A model generated the notes under the pieces. The model saw only the letters and a program-made list of their open reading frames with translations, was not told the origin of the DNA and ran no database searches. Position numbers and translations under genes: made by a program. Source: an uncultured Fenollaria sp. (GTDB taxonomy: Bacteria; Bacillota; Clostridia; Tissierellales; Peptoniphilaceae). From it: a DNA stretch of 20,302 nucleotides. The DNA lies in the NCBI RefSeq assembly GCF_934202865.1, contig NZ_CAKPYL010000021.1, forward strand, positions 1 through 20,302, read 5' to 3'. Positions 13,882-20,302 of this stretch are shown here, piece by piece. The first letter of the stretch is position 1. Every line of letters begins with the position of its first letter.

Positions 13882-14883
13882 CTATAGTTTTCCTATAGTG
13901 GCAACGATAACTGCCTTTATAGTGTGCATTCTGTTTTCAGCTTCGTCAAATACTCTTGAGTACTTGCTTCTGAATACTTCGTCAGTAACTTCCATTTCTT
14001 TTAAGCCGTATTTTTCACCAATTTCTGCACCGATCTTAGTGTTAAGGTCGTGGAAGCTTGGTAGGCAGTGTAAGAATATAACATGTTCGTTGCCTGTAGC
14101 TTTGATCATGTCCATATTTACTTGATATGGTTTAAGAAGTTTGATTCTTTCTTCGAATTTATCTTCTTCGCCCATTGATACCCAAACGTCTGTGTAGATA
14201 ACGTCTGCGCCTTTAACTGCTTTTTTAACGTCTTCTTCGAATTCGATAGTTGCGCCTGTTTCTTTGGAAACTTCTTCCATTTCCTTAACAAGGTCTTTTG
14301 ATGGCCATAGTTCCTTTGGAGCTAGGGCAACGAAGTGCATACCCATCTTAGCAGCGCCTATCATTAGGGAGTTACCCATGTTGTTTCTAGCGTCGCCTAC
14401 GTAAACGAATTTGATTTCGTTAAATGGCTTTGGTACGTATTCTTGTACTGTCATGAAGTCTGCTAGTATTTGTGTTGGGTGATAAAGGTCTGTTAAACCG
14501 TTCCAAACTGGTACGCCTGCGTGTTTAGCAAGTGTATCAACTGTTTCTTGTTTAAATCCTCTAAATTCGATACCATCGTAGAATCTGCCTAATACTTTAG
14601 CAGTATCTTCGATTGATTCTTTCTTGCCCATTTGTGAGTCTTGTGAGCCTAAGAATGTTACTTGGCCACCTTCGTCCATACAAGCAACTTCAAATGAACA
14701 TCTAGTTCTTGTACTAGTTTTTTCAAATAATAGTACGATATTTTTTCTTTCTAGCAAATCTCCTTTAATACCTGCTCTCTTCTTAGCTTTTAAGTCGCTA
14801 GCAAGGTTTAATAGGTAGTGAATTTCATCTGGTGTAAAGTCTTTTAGTGTAATGAAATTTCTTCCGTGTAAATTAACTGCCAT
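13882..14883 (-). CDS. arcB: Ornithine carbamoyltransferase, catabolic
   Basis: This 333-residue enzyme splits citrulline with phosphate into ornithine and carbamoyl phosphate. Motifs: carbamoyl-phosphate site STRTR (57-61), HPTQ (135-138), [11 protein letters not shown] (164-174), SMGEE in the ornithine loop (236-240) and HCLPSFHD (272-279, Cys273). Position between arcA and arcC and a length near 333 support the catabolic rather than the biosynthetic role. GGAGG precedes the ATG. It lies 36 bases after arcA and one base before arcC. Confidence 0.96.
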   Translation of the reverse strand: MAVNLHGRNFITLKDFTPDEIHYLLNLASDLKAKKRAGIKGDLLERKNIVLLFEKTSTRTRCSFEVACMDEGGQVTFLGSQDSQMGKKESIEDTAKVLGRFYDGIEFRGFKQETVDTLAKHAGVPVWNGLTDLYHPTQILADFMTVQEYVPKPFNEIKFVYVGDARNNMGNSLMIGAAKMGMHFVALAPKELWPSKDLVKEMEEVSKETGATIEFEEDVKKAVKGADVIYTDVWVSMGEEDKFEERIKLLKPYQVNMDMIKATGNEHVIFLHCLPSFHDLNTKIGAEIGEKYGLKEMEVTDEVFRSKYSRVFDEAENRMHTIKAVIVATIGKL

Positions 14884-14919
14884 TCTTTAATAACCTCCGT
14901 AATTTAGTATTTTATTTAT

Positions 14920-16143
14920 TTATTTAACATCTTCTCTGTAAAGTGGCATAGACATACATCTTGGGCCGCCTCTACCTCTTGAAAGTTCATATGATGGCAT
15001 TCTGTGTAATTTGATTCCTTCTTTTTCAAGTAAATCGTTAGTTACTACGTTTCTGTCATATACAACAACTTCGCCTGGAGCGATTGCTAATGTGTTTGAA
15101 CCGTCGTTCCATTGTTCTCTTTGAGCGTCAATTCCTAGTCCGCCACCGCATCTGATTAAATCAACTTTGTCTAAGCCTAGGTAGTGAGCTAAAACTTTGT
15201 CTAGTGAGTTCTTTTCTTCAGTGATCTTAACTTTGTCGCCGTCTTTAACCATTGAGTAAACTACTAGAGGTCCTTCAATTTCTGGGTGTATAGTGAATTT
15301 GTCTTTGTCGATCATTGTAAATACTGTGTCAAGGTGCATGAAAGCATGTGATTGAGGGATGTTAATTGCAAGAACTGTCTTGAATTCATCAGCTAGCAAT
15401 ACTTTTTCAGCTAATTTTTGTAGCGCTGCTGCTTCAGTTCTTTGAGAGATACCAACTGCTAATACGTCTTTAGTAAGTATAAGTTGGTCTCCACCTTCTG
15501 TGTGATACTTTTCTTCTCTGTCATACCATCTAGGTACGTCTACGCCCTTAAACATTTCGTGATGGTTGTAGATGTATTTACCAAATAATGTTTCTCTTCT
15601 TCTAACGTTTGACCACATCTTGTTGATGGCAACGCCGTGACCGATATTTGCGAATGGGTCTCTTGTGAAGTAAGCATTTGGCATAGGTACTGTTAAGAAG
15701 TATCTTCCGCTGTCAGCAAAGTCTGCAAGTGTTTCTTTGCTTCTCTTAGTAAGCTCAGTCATTCTAGTACCAGCAATCATCTTCATAACTAAATCCTTTT
15801 CAGACTTTTGTTGAAGAAGGATGTCTTTCATGATGTATCTTTCATTTGCTGTGTGTAGATCAGCTTCGTCTAAGAATTCTTCGATTAAGCTTTCTTTTAG
15901 GTTTTTGTCCTTAATTACATCAGCAACTAAGTCTTCAAGATAATAAACTTCGCAGCCATTTTCTTTTAATAGATTTGCAAAGTAATCATGTTCCTTAAGT
16001 GCTTGATCCAAGTAAGGTACTTCGTCAAAAAGTAGTTCTTGCATAGTATCAGGTGATACGTTATTAAGTTCTTCACCAGGTCTATGAAGGATAACTTTTC
16101 TAAGTTTACCAATTTCTGAATAAACTCTAACTCCTTTTTCCAT
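14920..16143 (-). CDS. arcA: Arginine deiminase
   Basis: This 407-residue cytoplasmic enzyme hydrolyses arginine to citrulline and ammonia. Catalytic landmarks: FTRDPFANIG (Asp162), EGGDQ (Glu216), HLDTVF (His270, Asp272), and the nucleophile Cys396 in GGPRCMSMPL near the C-terminus. Length and layout are those of the bacterial ADI family. GGAG precedes the ATG. It is the first gene of arcABC. No arginine-ornithine antiporter (arcD) is linked here, so arginine must enter through a transporter encoded elsewhere. A matching promoter lies upstream in the divergent region. Confidence 0.98.
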   Translation of the reverse strand: MEKGVRVYSEIGKLRKVILHRPGEELNNVSPDTMQELLFDEVPYLDQALKEHDYFANLLKENGCEVYYLEDLVADVIKDKNLKESLIEEFLDEADLHTANERYIMKDILLQQKSEKDLVMKMIAGTRMTELTKRSKETLADFADSGRYFLTVPMPNAYFTRDPFANIGHGVAINKMWSNVRRRETLFGKYIYNHHEMFKGVDVPRWYDREEKYHTEGGDQLILTKDVLAVGISQRTEAAALQKLAEKVLLADEFKTVLAINIPQSHAFMHLDTVFTMIDKDKFTIHPEIEGPLVVYSMVKDGDKVKITEEKNSLDKVLAHYLGLDKVDLIRCGGGLGIDAQREQWNDGSNTLAIAPGEVVVYDRNVVTNDLLEKEGIKLHRMPSYELSRGRGGPRCMSMPLYREDVK

Positions 16144-16179
16144 AAAATCACTCCTTTTTTATTATTAGCTTACGCTTTT

Positions 16180-16208
16180 ATTTTATCACAATGGATATCG
16201 TTTTACAA
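16180..16208 (-). promoter_or_regulatory. Promoter of arcABC
   Basis: TTGTAA (16208-16203), a 17-nt spacer and TAAAAT (16185-16180) with a TGn extension, about 37 bases before the arcA ATG. Confidence 0.7.
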
Positions 16209-16381
16209 GAACTATTTACCCAATTCAATATTTAATTAAACTAAACTGATATAGAGATTGTTTATGATAATGGGCTTTACTATAAATATATTTTTCACAT
16301 TGATATACATATATAATAAGAAAGAAATTTTTTGTAAAGACCATTGTTACTATTTTGTAAATATTATTTAGCTCAATTGAC

Positions 16382-16410
16382 TTGTAAAGAAAAAATTTAT
16401 ATTGTATAAT
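16382..16410 (+). promoter_or_regulatory. Promoter of the TlpA-like lipoprotein cassette
   Basis: TTGTAA (16382-16387), 17-nt spacer and TATAAT (16405-16410). The ATG follows 48 bases later, behind GGAGGG. Confidence 0.75.
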
Positions 16411-16457
16411 TATTTTGTAATTCGAAGAAATCATTTTTATATTATGGAGGGAAAGAA

Positions 16458-17588
16458 ATGAAAAATCTAAAAAAACTATTTATTTTATTAATGATGACAA
16501 GCTTATTCTTATTTAGCTGCAATAAGTCATCAGGAAACGATTACGTTGTTGATCAAAGTGAGCTCAAATCGACTGAGGAAGACATGGACAAAGGCACTAT
16601 CGCCATCAAGACAAGCGGCGTTAAGTACACTTTAAACCCTGAAGTTTGGGGCAAGCCTTTCGAAAACATCCACGTTTACAACGAACTACTTGAAAAAAGA
16701 GACCACGCTGGCGACATCTACGGCGGCGTTAAATCAAGCTTCGCAACTACTGAACAAGCAGATGCATACGCAAAACTACTTATGGATCAAACACTTAGTG
16801 AAGACAAAAAGAAAGAAGAGCTTGACAAAGTTATCAACGAATTCTCTAAAATTTGGGCTGTAAATGTTATTGCTGATGACAAGATGCCAAAGGACGACGA
16901 AGGCTTAAAGGCTCTAACAGGCTTTGACAATAACGAAAAATTAGCAAGCACTGACGGCTTCAACTACGTTTGGTCATACATGAACAAGGCTGAGGGACTT
17001 ACAGGCGAAGATCAAGAAATCTATGACAAGCTATACGAAGACCTTGACAATGTTAAAAAATCTATCAAAGTAGCTAAGCCACTTAGCGTTGACGGCGAAT
17101 CAGGTGCGGCTGCAAAATTCGATTTCGATACAAAAGACATCTATGGCAAAGACTTCTCTGCAAAAGAATACCTAGCAGAACATGAATACACTATCATGAA
17201 CGTTTGGGGAACATTCTGTGGACCATGTAAAGCTGAAATGCCAGACCTAGCTAAAGTTTATGAAGAATACAAAGACAAAATCGGTTTCTTAGGCGTTGTA
17301 TCAGACGTATCTCCAGAAGATGACAAGATGAGTGACGCTATGAAGCAAAACCGTGACGATATCATCGCACTAGGAAAGAGAATCATCGAGGACAAAGGCT
17401 GCGCTTATCCAAACCTAATCCCAACACAAGAGATGAACGACAAGTTCCTAGCAGCAGTAACAGGCTACCCAACAACATTCGTTCTTGATAAAGAAGGCAA
17501 TATCGTTGGCTCACCTATCGTTGGTGCACAAAGCTACGAACAATTCAAAGAACTTTGCGAACAATTCGTTCCAAAGGAAATGAAATAA
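16458..17588 (+). CDS. TlpA-like thiol-disulfide oxidoreductase lipoprotein
   Basis: A 376-residue surface lipoprotein: signal peptide with lipobox LFSC and Cys21 as the lipid anchor. Residues about 30-215 form an N-terminal region of unknown fold, rich in Asp, Lys and Glu. Residues about 220-376 are a TlpA/ResA-type thioredoxin domain, with VWGTFCGPCKAEMPDL (Cys254, Cys257), a cis-proline in GYPTTFV (Pro338) and an inserted helix bearing Cys315. It is the first gene of a plus-strand cassette with a CxxC membrane peptide and a polyferredoxin membrane protein, suggesting that it receives electrons from them to reduce extracytoplasmic disulfides; that is inference. Its codons end in C more often than those of its neighbours, perhaps reflecting high expression. 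Confidence 0.92.
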   Translation: MKNLKKLFILLMMTSLFLFSCNKSSGNDYVVDQSELKSTEEDMDKGTIAIKTSGVKYTLNPEVWGKPFENIHVYNELLEKRDHAGDIYGGVKSSFATTEQADAYAKLLMDQTLSEDKKKEELDKVINEFSKIWAVNVIADDKMPKDDEGLKALTGFDNNEKLASTDGFNYVWSYMNKAEGLTGEDQEIYDKLYEDLDNVKKSIKVAKPLSVDGESGAAAKFDFDTKDIYGKDFSAKEYLAEHEYTIMNVWGTFCGPCKAEMPDLAKVYEEYKDKIGFLGVVSDVSPEDDKMSDAMKQNRDDIIALGKRIIEDKGCAYPNLIPTQEMNDKFLAAVTGYPTTFVLDKEGNIVGSPIVGAQSYEQFKELCEQFVPKEMK

Positions 17589-17589
17589 G

Positions 17590-17730
17590 ATGAAGAAGAA
17601 AAAAGTCACACAATATGTATTCTTAGCCATGGCCATAGCATTTTTGTTCATAGGCTACAAAAGACTTGACTACTTGACAGTTCTTAAAAAAGCTGCCAAC
17701 ATCTGCTTTGAATGCATAGGACTAGGTTAG
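17590..17730 (+). CDS. CD1871A-type CxxC membrane peptide
   Basis: A 46-codon frame that starts one base after the stop of the TlpA-like gene and ends 4 bases before the polyferredoxin gene. The product is MKKKK, a single hydrophobic helix (about 8-22, VFLAMAIAFLFIGY), a short linker and the ending NICFECIGLG. This layout matches the small CD1871A family of CxxC proteins known from Clostridioides difficile and related anaerobes, which I recall sitting beside TlpA-like and 4Fe-4S membrane proteins. The two cysteines (Cys39, Cys42) would lie close to the membrane on the outer side if the basic N-terminus is inside. Electron transfer between the neighbours is inferred. Confidence 0.85.
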   Translation: MKKKKVTQYVFLAMAIAFLFIGYKRLDYLTVLKKAANICFECIGLG

Positions 17731-17734
17731 AATT

Positions 17735-18625
17735 ATGAAGATAGTTAAAAAATCAAAAAGATGGATGTCGCAAGTACTATTCTTCTTCGCATCCAACCCA
17801 ATACTGCCAAACTATTTAAAAGGCAAAATATATCAAGGCGACTTGAAGAAGTACTGTGTACCAACACTGAACTGCTACTCATGCCCTGCTGCGCTTGGAG
17901 CCTGCCCCATAGGCTCCTTGCAAGCATCCATCGGCTCGCCCGCTCACGCAATAGCTTTTTACGTACTAGGATTTTTATTCTTATTCGGAATACTTTTAGG
18001 TAGATTCATCTGCGGCTTCCTTTGCCCATTTGGACTAATTCAAGACCTTTTATATAAGATCAAGACAAAGAAGCTTGTGATAAAACCAAGTATCGCCAAG
18101 TACCTAAGCTACATAAAATACGTAGTGCTAGCAGTCTTTGTAATAGGCATGCCACTACTACTAAAGGATGATTATGGATCAAGTAACCCATACTTCTGTA
18201 AACTTATCTGCCCACAAGGCATACTAGAAGGAGGACTTCCATTAATCGCTAAAAATGCAGATTTAAGAAGCATGCTAGGAACATTATTTTTCTCAAAATT
18301 AACTATACTTATAGTAGTTGTTCTAGTAAGCATATTCTCATACAGAGTCTTCTGCCGCTTTATCTGCCCCTTAGGCGCTATATACGGCCTATTTAACAAG
18401 ATAAGCTTTTATAACTTCTCCATCGACTCATCATGCATACACTGCAAAAAATGCGAAAAAGTTTGTAAATTTGGCATAAAGACATACGAGAACCCAAATT
18501 CGCCAGAGTGCATCAGATGCAACGACTGCGTAAGACATTGCCCAGTAAATGCAATAAAAGTAAACCATCTATTCGGCCAAGTATGCTGCAAATCCTGCGC
18601 GAAGAAAGAAAATTTGACAAAGTAG
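17735..18625 (+). CDS. Polyferredoxin-type 4Fe-4S membrane protein (NapH/CcoG-like)
   Basis: A 296-residue integral membrane protein with hydrophobic segments near 70-92, 124-143 and 188-205. Three CxxxCP motifs mark the NapH/NosR family (Cys93/Cys97, Cys155/Cys159, Cys207/Cys211). Two ferredoxin sets follow, CxxCxxCxxxC at 234-244 and 259-269. Further cysteines sit at 41, 47, 50 and 57 and at 284, 285 and 288. Proteins of this kind move electrons across the membrane; with the TlpA-like protein and the CxxC peptide it could feed reducing power to extracytoplasmic thiols. It starts 4 bases after the peptide gene with no strong ribosome site, implying coupling. Its last codons contain the -35 of the next gene. 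Confidence 0.92.
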   Translation: MKIVKKSKRWMSQVLFFFASNPILPNYLKGKIYQGDLKKYCVPTLNCYSCPAALGACPIGSLQASIGSPAHAIAFYVLGFLFLFGILLGRFICGFLCPFGLIQDLLYKIKTKKLVIKPSIAKYLSYIKYVVLAVFVIGMPLLLKDDYGSSNPYFCKLICPQGILEGGLPLIAKNADLRSMLGTLFFSKLTILIVVVLVSIFSYRVFCRFICPLGAIYGLFNKISFYNFSIDSSCIHCKKCEKVCKFGIKTYENPNSPECIRCNDCVRHCPVNAIKVNHLFGQVCCKSCAKKENLTK

Positions 18626-18642
18626 CTACTTTATTATATAAT
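18614..18642 (+). promoter_or_regulatory. Consensus promoter of the MarR gene
   Basis: TTGACA (18614-18619), 17-nt spacer and TATAAT (18637-18642), a perfect sigma-A consensus. The -35 lies within the last codons of the polyferredoxin gene. Confidence 0.85.
18619..18632. promoter_or_regulatory. Palindromic operator in the MarR promoter spacer
   Basis: AAAGTAGCTACTTT is a perfect 14-bp palindrome filling the space between -35 and -10, where a bound MarR dimer would block RNA polymerase. Autoregulation is typical for this family. Confidence 0.6.
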
Positions 18643-18682
18643 AATATAATAATACTATTGTAAACACTTGAAGGAGGATACG

Positions 18683-19144
18683 ATGGACGAAATTATTCGT
18701 GATATAGAACTGTTTTTAAGAAGAGCCGACTTTGCAGTCAGAGTCGAAGGTAGAAAGGTTTTGTCAGAGATATCAGTGACACCACCACAATTCTCAGCAC
18801 TTCAATTTATAGTCAAAGAAAAAGACAATCCGATCAGCATAGGTGATTTAAGTAGATCCATGGGCCTTGCATTTTCAACCGTAACCGACCTTATCGATAG
18901 GATGGAAAAGCTAGGCTTTGTTGAGAGGCGCAAAGACGAACACGACAGAAGAGTTATACGCATCTACCCGCTTGACAAAGGCATAGACGTCTTAGATCAA
19001 GTAGTTGCTCACAGAGTTAGCTTCGTTGAGGACGTTATCGACGGCCACTACACAGACGAAGAGAAAGAGCACTTACAAAGAGAGCTGCAAAAGCTGTCCG
19101 AGCTGCTTAGAGAGAGCAAGAATAAATTAGAAAAGAAAAATTAA
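18683..19144 (+). CDS. MarR family transcriptional regulator
   Basis: A 153-residue winged-helix regulator. ATG 18683 has AAGGAGG 5 nt upstream; an in-frame TTG at 18668 would place that site inside the gene. Helix 1 runs over about 1-28. The HTH spans about 34-76 (TPPQFSALQFIV, ISIGDLSRSMG, recognition helix AFSTVTDLIDRMEKLG) and the wing contains the conserved DEHDRRVIRIYPLDKG (85-100). Long C-terminal helices (113-153) provide the dimer interface. The ligand cannot be predicted, and no cysteine is present, so thiol sensing is unlikely. It may control itself and, given its position, the redox cassette upstream, though the cassette's promoter lacks the same palindrome. Confidence 0.93.
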   Translation: MDEIIRDIELFLRRADFAVRVEGRKVLSEISVTPPQFSALQFIVKEKDNPISIGDLSRSMGLAFSTVTDLIDRMEKLGFVERRKDEHDRRVIRIYPLDKGIDVLDQVVAHRVSFVEDVIDGHYTDEEKEHLQRELQKLSELLRESKNKLEKKN

Positions 19145-19155
19145 TATTTACTTGA

Positions 19156-19185
19156 AGAGTCATGCGAGAGCGTGGCTCTTTTTTT
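19156..19185 (+). terminator. Terminator of the MarR gene
   Basis: AGAGTCATGC and GCGTGGCTCT pair over 10 bp (two G-U) around a GAGA tetraloop and are followed by TTTTTTT, 12 bases after the stop. Confidence 0.92.
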
Positions 19186-19208
19186 ACATTGAGAATGGTA
19201 GGAGAAGC

Positions 19209-19375
19209 GATTTTACTAAATTGAGTGAATTGAATAGAGAAAGTGATTTTAATAGAGAAAATGATTTTGTTTTAGCAAACGATTTTGTTTGAGAAAGTAA
19301 TTTTGATTGAGAAAGTGAATTTACTAGCCATAGTGATTTTGCTTATTAAGCAATTTTGCTATGCTTAGTAATTTT
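19209..19375. repeat. Degenerate 18-bp tandem array
   Basis: About ten units start at 19209, 19227, 19245, 19263, 19281, 19299, 19317, 19335, 19352 and 19370, that is, every 18 bases with one 17-base step. The consensus is near GATTTTGATAGAGAAAGT. No credible gene overlaps: the plus-frame translation gives DFxxES-like hexapeptides but meets stops and has no start. It lies between convergent MarR and nrdJ genes. Confidence 0.75.
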
Positions 19376-19392
19376 AATAAGATAAGAAAAAT

Positions 19393-19520
19393 GATTGTCG
19401 TGGCAAGACCATCAGCGTGTCAAAAAAGATTATCGTGGCAAAACGATTATCGTGGCAAGACCATCAGCGTGTCAAAAAAGATTATCGTGGCAAAACGATT
19501 ATCGTGGCAAGGCCATTATC
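19393..19520. repeat. 52-bp tandem repeat built from 17/18-bp units
   Basis: Copies at 19393-19444 and 19445-19496 differ at a single base (G against A at unit position 5), and a third partial copy begins at 19497. Each copy is made of 17+18+17 bp subunits related to GATTATCGTGGCAARAC. It adjoins the degenerate 18-bp array. A frame running through the repeat (19395-19583) merely translates it and has no ribosome site. Confidence 0.9.
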
Positions 19521-19527
19521 TTTGCAT

Positions 19528-19556
19528 ATAAAAAGATCTCGAAATTAATCGAGATC
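19528..19556 (-). terminator. Terminator of nrdJ
   Basis: GATCTCGA and TCGAGATC form a perfect 8-bp stem with a 6-nt loop, followed on the minus strand by TTTTTATATGC, 18 bases after the nrdJ stop. Confidence 0.9.
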
Positions 19557-19574
19557 CTATATACATATATTAAA

Positions 19575-20302
19575 TTAGATTGAGCAAGGACTATAACCAC
19601 AGTCTTGGCACTCTCTGCAGCCGCCTGAGTGATTCATCTTGCCGCCGCACATTGGGCAAACATCAGGGTTTTCTGCAAGTGCGTTCTTTGCAAGTGCATC
19701 GATTTCGCCTTGTAGCTCGTCTATCTTTTCTTTAGTAGATTTTTTATTGTTCGAGATCAATATGCCGGCTCTTTGACAGCCATCTCTATAGATAGTTACG
19801 CCCTTAAGGCCCTTTTCCCACGCGAACATGTATAGCTCTTCGACTTGCTCTACTGTAAACTCGTTTGGAACGTTACATGTTGATGATATTGACGCGTCGA
19901 TAAACTCTTGCCAAGCGGATTGAACAAGTATTCTGTCTTTGTAATCAAGGTCTTTACTTGTTACGATAAAGTCTGGAAGATCCTCTTCGTCTCTGATGCC
20001 GTGTGCGTCCATGTACTGACGAACGATCTCTGTATATACTTTGTAGTAAGTGTCTTCGTTGTTTAAGCTTTCTGTCTTTCTTGTGTATGAGATTTGGAAT
20101 ATCGGTTCAACGCCATTGGAGCAGCCAAGTAATGTTGAGATTGAGCCTGTTGGTGCCATAGTGAGTAGCTGTGAGTTTCTTACACCATGTTCCTTAATTA
20201 ATTCGATTACGTCTGGATCGGCGTTCTTTTGAAGGAATTTTGATGCTAAGAATTCTTTTTCTCTATACATTGGGAATGGTCCGTCTTTTTTCGCAAGCAT
20301 AG
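19575..20302 (-). CDS. nrdJ: Adenosylcobalamin-dependent ribonucleotide reductase, C-terminal part
   Basis: The last 242 codons of a class II ribonucleotide reductase that reduces ribonucleotides to deoxyribonucleotides using B12; the frame stays open to the right edge, so the start is outside the window. Diagnostic segments: MAPTGSISTLLGCSNGVEP (phosphate-binding PTGS loop), ASISSTCNVPNEFT and KGLKGVTIYRDGCQR. The C-terminal cysteine-rich tail, with CPMCGGKM, CRECQDCGYSPC, combines a zinc-ribbon-like module with the redox-active cysteines found in the NrdJ type that carries this tail. It is transcribed against the MarR gene and ends at a strong terminator. Confidence 0.95.
   Translation of the reverse strand, partial: MLAKKDGPFPMYREKEFLASKFLQKNADPDVIELIKEHGVRNSQLLTMAPTGSISTLLGCSNGVEPIFQISYTRKTESLNNEDTYYKVYTEIVRQYMDAHGIRDEEDLPDFIVTSKDLDYKDRILVQSAWQEFIDASISSTCNVPNEFTVEQVEELYMFAWEKGLKGVTIYRDGCQRAGILISNNKKSTKEKIDELQGEIDALAKNALAENPDVCPMCGGKMNHSGGCRECQDCGYSPCSI

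Larger units (their letters stand above)
16144..16457. promoter_or_regulatory. Divergent intergenic region, arcA / TlpA-like lipoprotein
   Basis: This 314-bp, very AT-rich region holds no credible gene. It contains the arcA promoter on the left, the lipoprotein promoter on the right, and five TTGTAA-type words (one inverted at 16203-16208, then near 16332, 16355, 16382 and 16415). Two of these serve as -35 elements. I find no convincing ArgR box. Confidence 0.6.

Noticed and set aside
16209..16250. ArgR box upstream of arcA
   Set aside because: The AATTCAATATTTAATT stretch has only one plausible half-site and lies upstream of the promoter in AT-rich DNA.
16225..16434. A 69-codon minus-strand frame in the arcA/lipoprotein gap
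   Set aside because: It is composed of AT-driven codons (Ile, Lys, Tyr, Asn, Phe), lacks a ribosome site and covers the lipoprotein promoter.
19393..19520. Replication-origin iterons or CRISPR
   Set aside because: The units abut without spacers, no Rep or cas gene is present, and the neighbours are ordinary chromosomal genes.
19395..19583. A 62-codon plus-strand frame across the 52-bp repeats
   Set aside because: It only translates the tandem repeat, has no ribosome site and runs through the nrdJ terminator into nrdJ.
1..20302. tRNA, rRNA, riboswitch or insertion sequence
   Set aside because: I saw no cloverleaf-like segment, rRNA sequence, transposase frame or recognised riboswitch core anywhere in the window.

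Overview
The window reads as a low-GC, Gram-positive anaerobe, most likely an anaerobic coccus-type member of the Tissierellia/Peptoniphilaceae or a close clostridial relative. This rests on AT-rich intergenic DNA, strong AGGAGG ribosome sites, TGn-TATAAT promoters, a class II (B12-dependent) ribonucleotide reductase, type 2 IPP isomerase, the arginine deiminase pathway and a TlpA/CD1871A/4Fe-4S membrane redox cassette. Species cannot be fixed from sequence alone.

Layout. Bases 1-1135 (minus) are the N-terminal 378 codons of a secreted, Lys/Glu-rich surface protein that runs off the left edge. Bases 1416-7475 (minus) are a tight six-gene operon read dnaX-ybaB-recR-murI-fni-pncB: clamp loader, nucleoid protein, recombination mediator, peptidoglycan precursor racemase, isoprenoid isomerase and NAD salvage. 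dnaX carries an A AAA AAG slippery heptamer with a -1-frame stop 13 codons later, so it may encode both tau and gamma. Bases 7621-10489 (minus) hold envelope or accessory genes: a secreted thioredoxin-fold protein with a broken CxxC, a three-helix membrane protein, a RelB/DinJ-type antitoxin with no recognisable toxin, and a lipoprotein. Bases 10499-12428 are a methyltransferase and a DUF4143-type AAA ATPase whose promoter is flanked by two 36-bp palindromic repeats. Bases 12650-16143 (minus) are a small glutaredoxin and an arcA-arcB-arcC arginine deiminase operon. Bases 16458-18625 (plus) are a TlpA-like lipoprotein, a 46-codon CxxC membrane peptide and a polyferredoxin membrane protein. A MarR regulator (18683-19144) follows, from a consensus promoter lying partly in the preceding gene. 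Bases 19186-19574 contain no gene but two abutting minisatellite arrays of about 18-nt period. Bases 19575-20302 (minus) are the 3' end of nrdJ.

How the parts fit. The arc operon converts arginine to ornithine, ammonia and CO2 with ATP formation. The divergent cassette looks like an extracytoplasmic thiol redox relay in which a polyferredoxin membrane protein passes electrons across the membrane to a CxxC peptide and then to a TlpA-like lipoprotein; this relay is an inference. The secreted protein at 7621-8592 is a paralogue of that TlpA protein which has lost its nucleophilic cysteine.

The least explained items are the 36-bp repeat pair around the ATPase promoter, the candidate dnaX frameshift, the orphan antitoxin followed by a membrane protein, and the 18-nt/52-nt arrays.
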